Positions 38,417 to 49,812 are shown, numbered from the stretch's first letter. The stretch: DNA of 64,000 nucleotides from Epiperipatus broadwayi (GCA_028023455.1 JAQFVV010000049.1:7925647-7989646), one strand, 5' to 3'. The notes: a model not told the origin generated them from the sequence alone. Numbers and translations: made by a program.

Positions 38417-38674
38417 ACCGAGGTCACATGCTAAAAAATATTCAAAAATGAAAAATATCTGACGCAGGTCAGGCAAATACTAAAAAAAAAAATGTACATG
38501 CATGCGTCAAAATATTATTCTCAATTTTAAAATACAGCAGCGCGTAGCACTGGAATTGGTGGGGGGGGGCCCTCCGGATGTTTTTGTCGGGCCGCAGGCT
38601 CAGCATACACGTATATCAGACATTGTATTACTCTCATAGCTGAATGATATAATTCAGAAATTAAAAATAAAATT

Positions 38675-39830
38675 TAAATGTAATTCAATGTAAGTTTGAG
38701 AATTGTAGAAATATTAACAAAAACTTTTTGTAATTTTTAAATAAATACTAAATAAAAAAATGCAATCTAATGCAAATCTGGTATTAATGGCATCCAGAAA
38801 ATGCCGCACTTTTACATGCATTTGGTAATTTTAAAAATGTACTGCATATTGCAAAATTGATTTAAAAAATTATTTCAATTTACACATTAAAAACGTAATG
38901 TAGAAATATTAACAAAAAGTTTTTGTAAATTTAAAATAAACAAATAAAACACTTTACCCAAATTAATGCGAATCTGGCAATAATGGCGTCCTTGTTATCA
39001 CATGCATTTGGTAATGTATATTCCAAATTTGTTTTAAAAAAATAAATGGAAATTATTTACACATTAAACGTAATTCAATGTAAGTTTGAGAATTGTAGAA
39101 ATATTAACAAATATTTTTTGTAAATAAGTTTGAGAATTGTAGAAATATTAACAAAAACTTTTTGTAAATTTTAAATAAACATCTAAATAAAAAAGACGCG
39201 ATCTAATGCAAATCTGGTATTAATGGCGTCCAGAAAATGCCGCACTTTTACATGCATTTGGTAATTTTTAAAACATACTGCATATTGCAAAATTGATTTA
39301 AAAAATTATTTCAAATTATTTACACATTAAAAACGTAATGTAGAAATATTAACAAAAAGTTTTTGTAAATTTAAAATAAATAAAACACTTTACCCACATT
39401 AATGCGAATCTGGCATAAATGGCGTCCTTGTTATCACATGCATTTGGTAATGTATATTCCAAATTTGTTTTAAAAAATTATTGAAAATTATTTACACATT
39501 AAACGTAATTCAATGTAAGTTTCAGAATTGTAGAAATATTAACTAAAAATTTTTGTAAATTTAAAATAAACAGATAAATAAAAAACACTTTACCGGAGAA
39601 TAAATTATTTACACATTAAACGTAATTCAATGTAAGTTTCAGAATTGTAGAAATATTAGCAAAAACTTTTTGTAAATTTAAAAGAAACAGATAAATAAAA
39701 AACACTTTACCGGAGAATAAATTATTTACACATTAAACGTAATTCAATGTAAGTTTGAGAATTGTAGAAATATTAACAAAAAATTTTTGTAAATTTAAAA
39801 TAAACAGATAAATAAAACACTTTACCCAAA
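38675..39830. repeat. Tandem/interspersed repeat array inside the DNA transposon
   Basis: At least eight copies of a GTAGAAATATTAACAAAAA-like motif, followed by TTTTTGTAAATTTAAAATAAA, occur near 38704, 38899, 39092, 39131, 39341, 39529, 39643 and 39764. A two-part higher-order unit (a GGCGTCCAGAAAATGCCGCA part, then a GGCGTCCTTGTTATCACATG part) occurs twice (about 38690-39070 and 39130-39480). Shorter units follow. Confidence 0.8.
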
Positions 39831-40145
39831 TTAACAGCTCAAAAAAGTAAAGACAGAAAAATTAAAAAAATTCCCAAACCTCTCTACGAATTTTAAATCT
39901 CGCGGGTGAAAAAAAAAATTGACTCTCTGATGGATTAATCACGCCAGTCACTTGGTTACCATAACAACGTTGTCATGCAAAAAACGTCGATGTCTACCGG
40001 AAGGGAAATCGGTAAGTCAAAAATGTCATCGGTTGAATTAGACACAAGTACCTAAAATAATATATATATATATATTAACAAAATATATATGTCATATATA
40101 TATATATGAATATGAGTTGGTAGAAAAATATCAACTCAATATATA

Positions 40146-40425
40146 AACAATCATAATTACTTTTCTATGCAACCATTTTGATATTTCAACCAGAAGATTG
40201 CTTTTTATCAGAAATTACAGTAAAATGGCTTCCTCCAAAATTTTTAAATGTTAGAAAGCATTTGCATATTTAATAATGCAATAAATTTTTAAAAGTTAAA
40301 ATTCTTTTTATAAAATCTTTTTAACCAATTAAAATATAGTTATTTTTTAAAAAAAGACAAAGAAACCTTTAACTATATTCTTATGAAACTTTACAAAAAT
40401 AATAATCTATTAATTAAATATATGG
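40146..40425 (+). repeat. Left arm of a 5.1-kb inverted-repeat pair
   Basis: Matches the reverse complement of 45055-45277 with substitutions and gaps: CAATCATAATTACTTTTCTA, ATATTTCAACCAGAAG, GAAATTACAGTAAAATG and ATTCTTATGAAACTTTACAA all have counterparts in order. It begins eight bases after the edge of Gypsy element 2, so that insertion may have cut off its outer end. Confidence 0.65.
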
Positions 40426-41058
40426 TGGTACAAGTTGATGTGTGTGGATATTATGATAACTAGAGGCCAATACCATGTCAAGGTGTGGAAACAAAATAGA
40501 TTTGACTGCCTTGCTGTGCTGACATGGATGATTTGCTCTGCAAGCTAAGTTAAAGTTTAATTTGTAATATCATCTGGAAAAAAATTTGTTGCTGGTAGAA
40601 TATTTGCTTAGTGAGGATGTGAAAAGGAAATTGATATGTAGAGAGATAGATTTAATTGGATTTGGAAAGATTGAAAAAATATTGCTAATGTTTGGAAAAT
40701 GATTTGATGCACCATTTTAAATATAAAAGAAAAAAAATATTTTGTATGTGTGTATGTTTATTGCAAGGAGATTTTAAAACTAAGTCATACATAAGATTAG
40801 TTGGTTCATAGTAGGTTTTCTATTAAAGCATTCTTTAATTTAAGATAAAAAAATAGTGTACGAATTGTAAGGTTAGAAAGCACATGTTTATTGATCACCA
40901 TTTAAAAGAAAAAGGAAGAAAATTTTTTTTTCCTTTTGTAGAAAGAAGAGATTTGAAGAGTAATAGAAAAGTCATAAATTTAAATATAGAATAGGTAAAT
41001 TGAAAAATAAGGAAATATGGATTGCATTTGTATCCCATAATAAATATATAATGTTTAG

Positions 41059-41307
41059 AAAGAAATTAGGTGTGCTTTGGTAGAGTGTACTGCATGTGAT
41101 AAGGTTTTTCATTTCAAATGCTTAAATAAGACTAGGAAGGATGTAAGATGTGTATGGCTATGTAGATCATGTATAAGTGTGATAAAAGAGGTGAAAAAAT
41201 GGATTCTATGTGTAGATAGTTTAAAGAAAAAGTCAGGAGAAATGAAAGTGACAAGCAATATGGATGACAAAATAAGTAATGCAATGGAGATAGTTAGCCA
41301 AAAATAA
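41059..41307 (+). pseudogene. PHD-finger-like coding remnant
   Basis: An open stretch reading VECTACDKVFHFKC at its start and WLCRSC about 14 residues on. The C-x2-C, H-x2-C and W-x-C-x2-C spacing is that of the second half of a PHD zinc finger. A Lys-rich helical stretch follows and a stop lies at 41305-41307. The preceding cysteine pair is not visible because the frame upstream is broken. There is no Met start, and downstream sequence (to about 41800) looks like decayed coding DNA. PHD fingers occur in chromatin proteins and in ORF1 of some animal LINEs. With so many elements around, the LINE origin is more likely. It may equally be cargo of the 40146-45277 interval. Confidence 0.45.
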
Positions 41308-43684
41308 GTAAGAAAGAGGAAGAGATGATGGATGTTAGAATTAAAATCATTAGAAGTTTGAGCAGATCAAGGAATTAATGAATAAAAATGATATGAAAAA
41401 GAATGTTATGGATAAAGTAGGGAAAGTAAACTATGAAGCAGTCTTGAATTTAAGAAAGGCATAGAAAATGTTAGGCATCTGTTATTTGAATGTAAATGCT
41501 TACAAAAAAAATGGTGCAAATAATGAAGTTGTGGGAGAATAAATATAAATAAAATTATTATACAGGAAGTGGTTTCTTGGTTTTTATACTGGGTTTGGAA
41601 AAAGATAAAGGAAATTTTGATATACATATCATAGAGTGGACAAAGATAATGTTGTGGAGATGGGATGAAGTAGGATAGAGAAGAATATGGGAAAAACTTG
41701 GTGGGAAATGGAAAGGGAAGGTGGTTAACAGGTCGGTCACTGAGCATAGTGTCCAAGAGATTCCTGACTCCAAGAAAGGAGCAGTCGCAGTGTATCACAT
41801 TGCATCTTACCAAACTATGCTAGACTAACTTCTCTACCTTCTACCTTTAGTTTTCTGATCATAATTTATTTTTACTAGCCACCATCCATTCCACAATAAA
41901 CAATTAGTTTATATGTGTGAACACTCCTAATATCATTGATTACCTATTATCCCCTATAAAATATTGAAAATGCAGTAGATGGATAATGCTATGTAATCAA
42001 TAATTTCTAACAGGTTTAAAACTTTACAAATGCCATTGTAATGTCTGAATAAATTGTTAAATAACTTTTATTTATTCCAAAACAATATATTATGTGAAGT
42101 AAAATGATTCAATCTTTTTTTAAATCTCCTACAAGATTTACTTCTTTCTCCCCATAAGGTCAATTACAATGATTCTTGCTAAAATCAAAATAACTCTAGT
42201 CTAAATAAACTGTATATATATAATAAAAAATAATTTTCTCAAAAGGTATATGTGAAATGTACAATCCTTGCATTGACACTATTAATTTTAATAAAGGAAA
42301 CAGGAAAGACCAATCCAAGAAATGACAACACCAGGAAAAACAATGTAACAAATTTATTAATCTAAATGTTGAGATCAATATTACCCAGATTTAATAATTA
42401 TACTAATCCTATTTTGATAAAAAGGATAGCCTAAGTACACATAACAAGTTGATACTATAAAATAATATCAAATCTCCCTCCAACTTAAATTTATTTAGAA
42501 TCCACACTCAATAGAAACCCTTAACAAACACAGATCAAATTAACTAGTAACTTAGCCTGGGGATATATTGAATCATATTTAATTTATACACAAAATCAAT
42601 ATAATATAAAAAGAAACAATGGTAACTAAATTTCAAAATAATTACATAATAGAATAATACATATTAAAAATAATTTTGTATGAGGTACACTCCCTTCTGT
42701 TTTTAACTACACAGTTCTAATTTCTCTCAATTAATTTAAACAGAATTTATTTTAGTAATTTATATCAAAATAAGTCCAATTACACATGCACTACATATTT
42801 TAAATTTATCCAGTTTGTAGCTATTGCACTATTGATCTGGCACAGTCCATAATAACAGAGGTATTCAAAGACATGAGCTCTTGTACAGTGTAGATACTAA
42901 GACACTTCATTTAACTGGAACAGGAATTCTGATTGTAGCTCTAGTATGAGGTTGAACTTAAAACACAACTATTCAGATATCCACATAGGAAAATTTAGTT
43001 TCATTCTCAGCTCGAAGTCTTGCACTCATCCTTTGAGCAGAGTACATGGATTCGTGGTCATACAATTGCAAAGCCATCCATGGGGAAAAAGTTTCCAGGA
43101 GGAATCATGGTTGTACTAGTCAGACATCATCAAAGCATGGCATCTTTTAAAAATGCAAAAATGACTTTTTTAAAAACAAAACTTTTATATATATTTACCA
43201 ATTATACCCCCTCCTTTCACTAGCATTTTCTTATTAGATTTTTATCACCTTATTTATAAAGTTAGCATTATTAACAATCGACAGGGAACAAAAATTTTTC
43301 TCTTATTGTTTCTACTTTGAATCTAATTTTCTTATTTACTTTATAAAATTATTGATAATTGTTTTTATATGTAATTAGAAACTCTTTCAATTTATAAAAT
43401 TTGAATTAAACTCTTTTCTTTGGTTTTTTTTTCTGTTCTTTTTATCACTCTGTTAACATACAATGTGTGAGTTTTAATTCAAGTAGATTTTGATCACTCA
43501 ATAGTGTTATCAATCTACTTATGTCAATATATTTATAAATCATATGGCTTTTATTAAGAAATATATATAACTTAGTACAAATAAAATATATTTTATTATA
43601 AGGTGAAAAAATTCCACCTCAATATGTCTATGCAAAAATTGCATACAAAAAATCATATGTACAAAAGATGGCATATTCAAGTCA
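41308..43684. other. AT-rich interval, no supported gene
   Basis: 41310-41800 is purine-rich on the plus strand, perhaps decayed coding DNA continuous with the PHD-like remnant. The long minus-strand frame there (41813-41406) has the composition expected from the reverse of purine-rich sequence and is not supported. 41820-43684 shows nothing beyond a less AT-rich patch at about 43010-43140. Confidence 0.45.
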
Positions 43685-44080
43685 GATCTTATTGGTTAGC
43701 ATATTAAAGAAAAATAATTGGATAAAAAATAGAGCATTGGGAAACTAGGTAATTCAAGGTTGTAATAGTGCCTATGTTCATATTCATACTATAAAGATAT
43801 AAAGTTTTAAATTTCTAAATAAAATTAAAAAAATTTATTTTTTCTCACTTGTGGTAGAAAAATTATTATTCAATATGACCACTCCTAAATCAACAATTGA
43901 ATGATCTGGGAAATTGAAGTGTTTAGAAACTGTTCTGTCTTCAGTTTTATTTATAAATTTAAAATTTTACATTTTCATGGTATGAAGGTGAACACAGGCA
44001 CTATTACATTCTTGATTACCTAGTTTCCTAATGCTCCATTTCTTATTCAATTATTTTTGTTTAATACATTAACCAATCTT
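43685..44080. repeat. Foldback repeat H5, about 140-bp arms
   Basis: The left arm (43685-43826) pairs with the right arm (43945-44080). ATTGGTTAGCATATTAAA pairs with TTTAATACATTAACCAAT. TGGGAAACTAGGTAATTCAA pairs with TTGATTACCTAGTTTCCTAA. AGTTTTAAATTTCTAAATAAAA pairs with its counterpart near 43945. The loop is about 118 bp. Weaker similarity continues outside the arms. No coding capacity. Confidence 0.75.
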
Positions 44081-45054
44081 ATATATATAATCTGTATTTT
44101 CTCTTTTTCCTGATTGGTGAATATATGAATGCTTGTCCAATGAGACATGTCAATTTTGCAAACACTATATTTATACAAAGAAAGTAATTCCACCATTAAA
44201 TAAAAAATGATGGGGAAAAAATCAGTATCAGTGCTTTTAACTACAGAAATATAGTATATATTTTATAGTAGAGATTCCCTTGTCAGTTGCAGAAACAACC
44301 ACAAATGCTGTTTCGTAATTCAGTATTAAGGTGCTTCATGCTTTTATGGTCTGTCAATCTCCTAATATAGTTCAGATGAATGACATACTTAGCAATTTTT
44401 AATTAAAAAAAACATATTTACATTAAATTTTAAAAAAATTGTTAAAGAACCAATTAAAAAAATATATTACAAAAATTATATTTAATAAAAAAATATAAAA
44501 GTGGCAGACATTTTTGAATTTGACATTAATAAATGATAACTATTAATAAAGATAAAAAAAAATATTATTGTTAATCATGACACTATTAAAAAATCAGAAG
44601 ATTTTTTTTTTTTATTCAATGGGCAGTAAATATATATGTGCAACTTGATGTTGTCAAATATAACAGATATATTTAAAAATATAAACTTTAATTTAGCTTG
44701 ATTAAAATTTAGAAATTTATTTATATATTAAAATATTTCATTTAATTTATGTTAAATCTTTAAAAGAATTTGTTAAAGCAATCAATTATTACAAAATGAT
44801 GAGCTGAAAGCCCAGAGTTTTTGTATTCTGCCATAAGGACGATTTTTCAGACCAAAATACAATTTTCACATTTAAAATCTTTATTTAATTTTCATTAAAT
44901 CTTTAATAAAAATTGTTAAAATAACTAATTAAAAAACCCAAGGGCCTTTATAAGGCAGGGTGCATCTGGTGAAATATAATATATATACTTGAAATTTATT
45001 TTGAAGATGCAATCTTTTGAATTTTTTGTAAGAAATTTTTACATAGATATGTAT
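44081..45054. other. AT-rich stretch with a thrice-repeated motif
   Basis: Three loosely similar segments near 44426, 44753 and 44895 share a TAAATCTTTAA...AATTGTTAAA core. The AACCAATTAAAA/AACTAATTAAAA continuation is clear in two of them. It resembles part of the inverted-repeat arm at 40320. No gene. Confidence 0.4.
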
Positions 45055-45277
45055 CGTAAATATATTAATTAATTATTATTTTTGTAAAGTTTCATAAGAA
45101 TATGATTAAAGTTTTCCTTTTTGTAAAAAATAACTATAAAATATTTATCATAATGGCAAGTGATTTTTAATGTTTAAGTTTTGGAAAAAGTCATTCTGCT
45201 GTAATTTTTGATGAAAACCAGCCTTCTAGTTGAAATATTAAAACGGTTGTGTAGAGAAGTAATTGTATTTGTTGTTG
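45055..45277 (-). repeat. Right arm of the 5.1-kb inverted-repeat pair
   Basis: Reverse-complement partner of 40146-40425. GTAAAGTTTCATAAGAATAT and ACTAGAAGG-type blocks are found in mirrored order. The arm ends near a GTTGTTGTTTTTTT run. Together the arms bracket the PHD-like remnant and foldback H5. Confidence 0.65.
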
Positions 45278-45539
45278 TTTTTTTATGTATTTTCTTAAGT
45301 TAGTTAATATATTTATTATATACAGATAAGCACTACACTGAAAAATGAAATAATCCATCAAATTATCCACAACATTTCTAAAATGCATGATCTCATATCC
45401 TATTGATCTAATAAAACAAAAAACAGACGGGTCTCTTTCATTATATATATATTTCTTAAAAATAATTTCCAGTGATCAGATGATCCAAAGAGTTAAATAC
45501 ACAAATATAATAAAGTCATTAAATCATTAAAAGTAATCT

Positions 45540-45642
45540 CGTCAAGCGTTGTTAGCCGAGAGATCATCGCAGCAGCTCTGCAAAGCAAGTAGTTGGTTGC
45601 AGTGGGTTCGCCTTCCGGTCAATGCTATGACATATGAAAAAA
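45540..45642 (+). mobile_element. tRNA-like SINE with perfect 11-bp target duplication
   Basis: A GC-richer 100-bp body ending in about ten A bases is flanked by AAAAGTAATCT at 45529-45539 and 45643-45653. It carries a Pol III A-box-like TAGCCGAGAGAT near its start and a B-box-like GGTTCGCCTTCC about 55 bases on, as in tRNA-derived SINEs. The perfect duplication and clean A tail say the insertion is recent. It was probably mobilised by a LINE that recognises poly-A. No second copy was seen here. The source tRNA or other small RNA is not identified. Confidence 0.75.
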
Positions 45643-45653
45643 AAAAGTAATCT

Positions 45654-48600
45654 AACAAATTAAATGCTAGTTTTTGTGTTGATTCTATCAAATAAATTCT
45701 TTTATTTGCACACTTGTCATCTGTAAAAAAAAAATTATTATATGTTTAAAATATAGTCAGTGCGTTTTTCTATAAATAATTTATCTGATCCCATTTCAAA
45801 CAATAAATTAATAAACTAAGCAAAAACATTTACGAGAGAAAGTATCAATTATAGAAAAAAATGTAACTTATTTTAATGTTACTAAATAAATTTGATACTA
45901 TAAAACTTAATTACCTCACTCTTTGATATTAAAATAATGCTTTTATCACCTGTCTATAATTAAGTCGGGTGAGTAATTTTTAATCACATTTTATAATTGA
46001 ATAATGTTTATTTATTTCACTAAATAATCAGTAATGCTCATCGCATGATTATTTTATTTTAACATCATTCTCAGTAAATATTTATATTAGCACCTGAATA
46101 ATCCTCTAATTAAAGTTTACCTTTTTAAAAGTAATATATAGCTACACCGAAAAGCAACACAAGTTCTGCGTAGATTTTTTTTAGTTAGATTTATAAAATA
46201 GTAAACGCATGATTGTTAATCCTATGTAATTTAAAATGTACATGAAAAAGTAAAAGAATATAACAAACAATGAATAATTAATAGAAATGATCAGAAATTT
46301 CTAAGTTAGCTTTTATTGAACATATTTACAGAAACAATACTTTATCTCACAACTAACATTAAATTCAACTATTTTCCTTCTTTTCTGGGTTAACGTAATA
46401 AACGACTGTTAATGAACACATACGCAGAAAAGACATATTTTATAAAAATATACAGCTTTATTATTGCATACCATGTTTTCAATATATCATGTATATAACA
46501 TATTTATAGCTTAGTAATATGACTAAATTTCTTGATATTAATGCATATATTGTTGTTTAATTAGCTATTCAGCATATTAAAATTTATTTAAATAGTTCAC
46601 TGCTTGTATCCTTTCTATTGATCAAAAAATGGTTCATTGCTATTGTCCAGGTCTCTTTTATTTTCTACTTTCTGTTCTCTCTCCTCATGCATAATTGATA
46701 ATTCAAATCTATGGCCAATTTTTTATGATTGGGAATATTAGTAAATAATCTTTATTTTTAAGAGCTCTGTTATACAAATATCTATGTTGAACTAATCTAG
46801 TTGACAGGTTAGGCCATGACCCCCATAATATGCCAAGTTGCATGTAAGTTGGCTGCACTTAAATGAATGGTCATCATTAGAATATACCTAAAGATTGATT
46901 CTGAAAATATTATGTATAACATTAAAATTGGCATATCTCAAATGAAAAGCACATGTCAAAGTTAGTTGAAATGTATTACATTTATATGTAAACATTCCCA
47001 GTGTTTAATATTATATAATAGTCAATATTAATACCCCATCACCAATTTATTAAGTAAATTAAATACTGTACCGGTCAAAAAACCTCCACTACCTAAACTG
47101 CAAGTCGGATCCAAACTCAGCCGAACCAAACTGAATTCAAACCCAACTCAGCTCAGATCAATGGATGATCTAAATCGACAGCACAGTGCTATGCGCCAAG
47201 AAACTAGCTCAATGGTTGGTGATGATTAGAGACCCCTGAACTGACACTAATATCGGATAATAAACTAACTAAAGATAATTTTAAGTCGAATCATATGTAT
47301 ATGTTCAGGTTGCCAACACAGGCAGTGAGCATTAACATTAAAATAATTATTGAATAAAAGAGTTAAGAAACCAAGTGTCTTAATAAAATATTTAATAAAA
47401 CTAGTAATAGTTTTGTTCAACCTTTAAATGATGATTATATTAATCACCTCTAGCCTTTAACAGAGTTTATAATTACAATAAGAATGGCGGTCCTTATTAT
47501 ATGCCAATACTATTATGCAATATTATGGAAGTCTATATGTCTATGCCCCCAACAAGAAAATAAAGGCAGATAAAGGTATTCAGTGGTATCAGAAATTATG
47601 ATTCTTATTTTATACAAAAGAATGTGAGATTTATTTTCACATTCACAAATCAATTCATGAAGAGCAAGATACGTATTTAGGGCATAACTTTAACCTTTAC
47701 TAGAAAGCTTATTTAAGTAGAGATGACTAAGAATTTGTTCGACTTTAATGAAATCACTTCATCATGAATTACGAGCATAAGAGTGGGATTTACTGGAACA
47801 GGGAGGTAACGGTGCTGACGAATTATGAGCTATAAAATGAACATGAAAGATAATAGCTTGTCGGTGATTTAAGTAGTATGGCAGCTTATATTTTACAAGT
47901 CTTACTGCCCTTTAAGGAGACGTGGAACACGGGGAAAGCCAGGCCGAGTCATAGCTATGAATCTTTGGTGTTCCAAACATAACATAAGTGGGGAAGGAAG
48001 TGCTTTCTTCCTCTATAATTAAAATATCAATAATATCACCAACGACAAGCCAACAGAGCGGAAGATTGCCCTATGTCAGAAATGTTCGAAGATGATGACT
48101 TTATTGTAGAATGCTCTACATGATGACTTGATTAAATTAATTAAAGTCAAATGAGCTTTTAATTAAAGTTATTTTAAAGCAATTATAAAATTATATTAAT
48201 TATGCCCCAAACATCATACCCTTCCTGAATATTAATATATAGTAAAAACAATTTGGATTAGAATGTATTCATCTGATTCCTTTATCAACCCCTTTGCAAA
48301 AAAAAAAATATTTTAACATTATATGTGAATAACTAAATATTGGTGAACACGAGAAAATAGCTGGGACATAGATTAGAAATGGAGCTAATAATTTATTATT
48401 AGCCAATTATAAAAATAGCAAATAATTAATAAATTCTTTTGACTCGATGATTAATAGAACGGTATAAATTTAGTTCTAATGGGTGGAAATTACTATCAGA
48501 TTTAATGTTTTATTACTTGTATAAGGTGAATGGAACAAATGAGTTCATCGAGTTGAAGGATTATTGGCATATAATTAAAAATAAATGACATTAATAAATT

Positions 48601-49639
48601 ACTCAATAAATATATATACTACAGTAAATGAACCACCATCGTAAGAAAGGAAAGTAAAATCTAAGGACTAGAGATTGAGAGAATTACTATATAATTTAAA
48701 ATAGCATAAACAAAAAGAAAGTTTTACACAGATTATTTCATTAAAGAATGAGAAGAGCTTTTAAAGGGAGTGTAAAGTAAAGTTCGGAAACTGGCCAGAA
48801 AGTTACGGTTCATTATGGAATTATATTGCCATTTCTTCTGGGGCTGGTGCCTTAGTTTACACATCCAAGTTGATGGAAACATAGGCGCACATTTGGTAAA
48901 TTACCTGGACAGCATTTTGATTGATTTTGTCATGATTTTGGCAGCATGATTGGTCCAGAAAAGGTTTAGCAACTTTATTGAAGATTTTCAGGGGACTTCA
49001 GGCACAGTAGCCAGATTCCTGATGTTTAGCTCCTCACCATGATAGAAACACCATTTAAATTCATAATTTTAAAATGCACAGAGTTTAATGGCACTTCTCT
49101 AAAACAAAGATGGCTTCTTCCTTCTCCAAACTTTTCAGAACTATTTATACTGTGTCTGATGCCTTTGGGCTAGCACTTCTTTCATTTTCAATGTTACTAG
49201 TTTCTACTAATTGATTTTAGATACACTCCTTTGATAAGGCTTTCAAACTCATTAACTCTGAATTCATTTTCTAATTAGAAAATGAATTTATAAATCTAAA
49301 AAGCGATTTTAATTGGGAACCGTCCTTACATTTTAAATTATTATCTTTGTTAATTAATAAAACTTTCCCCATTGTCTTTGGAAAGGGACAATCTGAAAGC
49401 TTATTGAAAGAATGTAGCTTTTAATCGCTAAAATTTTAACAAATTATTTAAAAGTAAAATAAAACATTCCTGATGCAATGAAACTTTAGAATAAATATAT
49501 ATATAAAAATATTTATAAATATATATGCCCAATCCACGCAGTTATAATATATATAAATTCATGAATAATTTTATCATGAATTTATTAATAGCATTGATTA
49601 ATTTAAACCTTAAACTAGTTAATTTTAACACACATTTAT
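45654..49639. other. Non-coding stretch, partly less AT-rich and unexplained
   Basis: 45654-47040 is AT-rich with no features. 47050-47330, 47880-48120 and 48780-49140 are noticeably less AT-rich and locally complex. In the first, a loose repetition of AACTCAGC/AACCAAACT-like words occurs near 47105-47160. No frame of 60 or more residues is open there, and I recognise no domain. They may be remnants of old elements. The T- and A-rich rest holds nothing. Confidence 0.4.
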
Positions 49640-49812
49640 ATAATAGTTTTTCTTTAAGAAAACTAGCATGGATTGACCATATAAATCCCCATTGCATCGG
49701 AAATTTAAGTTTAGTACTAGGGTTTGAAGTGGGCTTATGGCTAGATGTCATAAAACTAGGATCGAACTCAGATCTGACTGCTTCAATACTCTCAATCCAA
49801 AGCACAAAATAA
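49640..49812 (-). mobile_element. Possible tRNA-derived SINE remnant
   Basis: In minus sense, a TGGATTGAGAGTATTGAAG segment (weak A box) is followed about 30 bases on by GAGTTCGATCCTAG, a near-perfect B box, and then by an unrelated body ending in an A-rich stretch. No target duplication was found. Frames open on both strands here look accidental. Alternatively this is unrelated sequence with a chance B box. Confidence 0.35.

Larger units (their letters stand above)
38214..40052. mobile_element. Non-autonomous DNA transposon, 27-bp TIRs, 8-bp target duplication
   Basis: This 1839-bp insertion is missing from the partner LTR. Both ends start GGTACTTGTGT and stay complementary for 27 bases with one mismatch (inner part TAATTCAACCGATGA). 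A perfect TAAAATAA flanks it at 38206-38213 and 40053-40060, and the partner LTR has this word once. Eight-base duplications are made by MULE, hAT, P and Merlin transposases. The ends do not let me choose. There is no transposase frame. Inside are a long hairpin (38227-38416), a tandem array (about 38675-39830) and a GC-rich patch with a nine-G run near 38562-38590. Confidence 0.88.
29158..40138 (-). mobile_element. Old, broken Gypsy LTR retrotransposon (element 2) with nested insertions
   Basis: Minus-strand element. The 3' LTR is 29158-30679, the internal part 30680-34556, and the 5' LTR starts at 34557 and, interrupted twice, ends at 40138. The interior carries decayed gag and pol related to element 1. 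Stops, frameshifts and lost catalytic residues break every domain. The LTRs differ visibly throughout, including an extra ~60 bp at about 34720-34780, so it is much older than element 1. The target duplication is unclear (ATACTA at left, ATATAT at right). Confidence 0.88.
34557..40138 (-). repeat. 5' LTR of Gypsy element 2, split by two insertions
   Basis: Three LTR blocks match the 3' LTR in order: 34557 to about 35072, 37227 to 38213, and 40053 to 40138. Together they make about 1.59 kb, close to the 1.52 kb of the intact partner. The gaps are the solo-LTR-like insertion (35073-37226) and the DNA transposon (38214-40052). The block edges give the empty-site sequence directly by comparison with 29158-30679. 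Confidence 0.85.

Noticed and set aside
38675-39830. CRISPR-like array (regular repeats and spacers)
   Set aside because: Repeat spacing is irregular (about 40 to 210 bp), the units are diverged, and the DNA is eukaryotic.
41406-41813. 135-residue minus-strand frame rich in Phe, Leu and Ser
   Set aside because: Composition is that of the reverse of purine-rich DNA; no domain, and the plus strand looks like the decayed coding strand.
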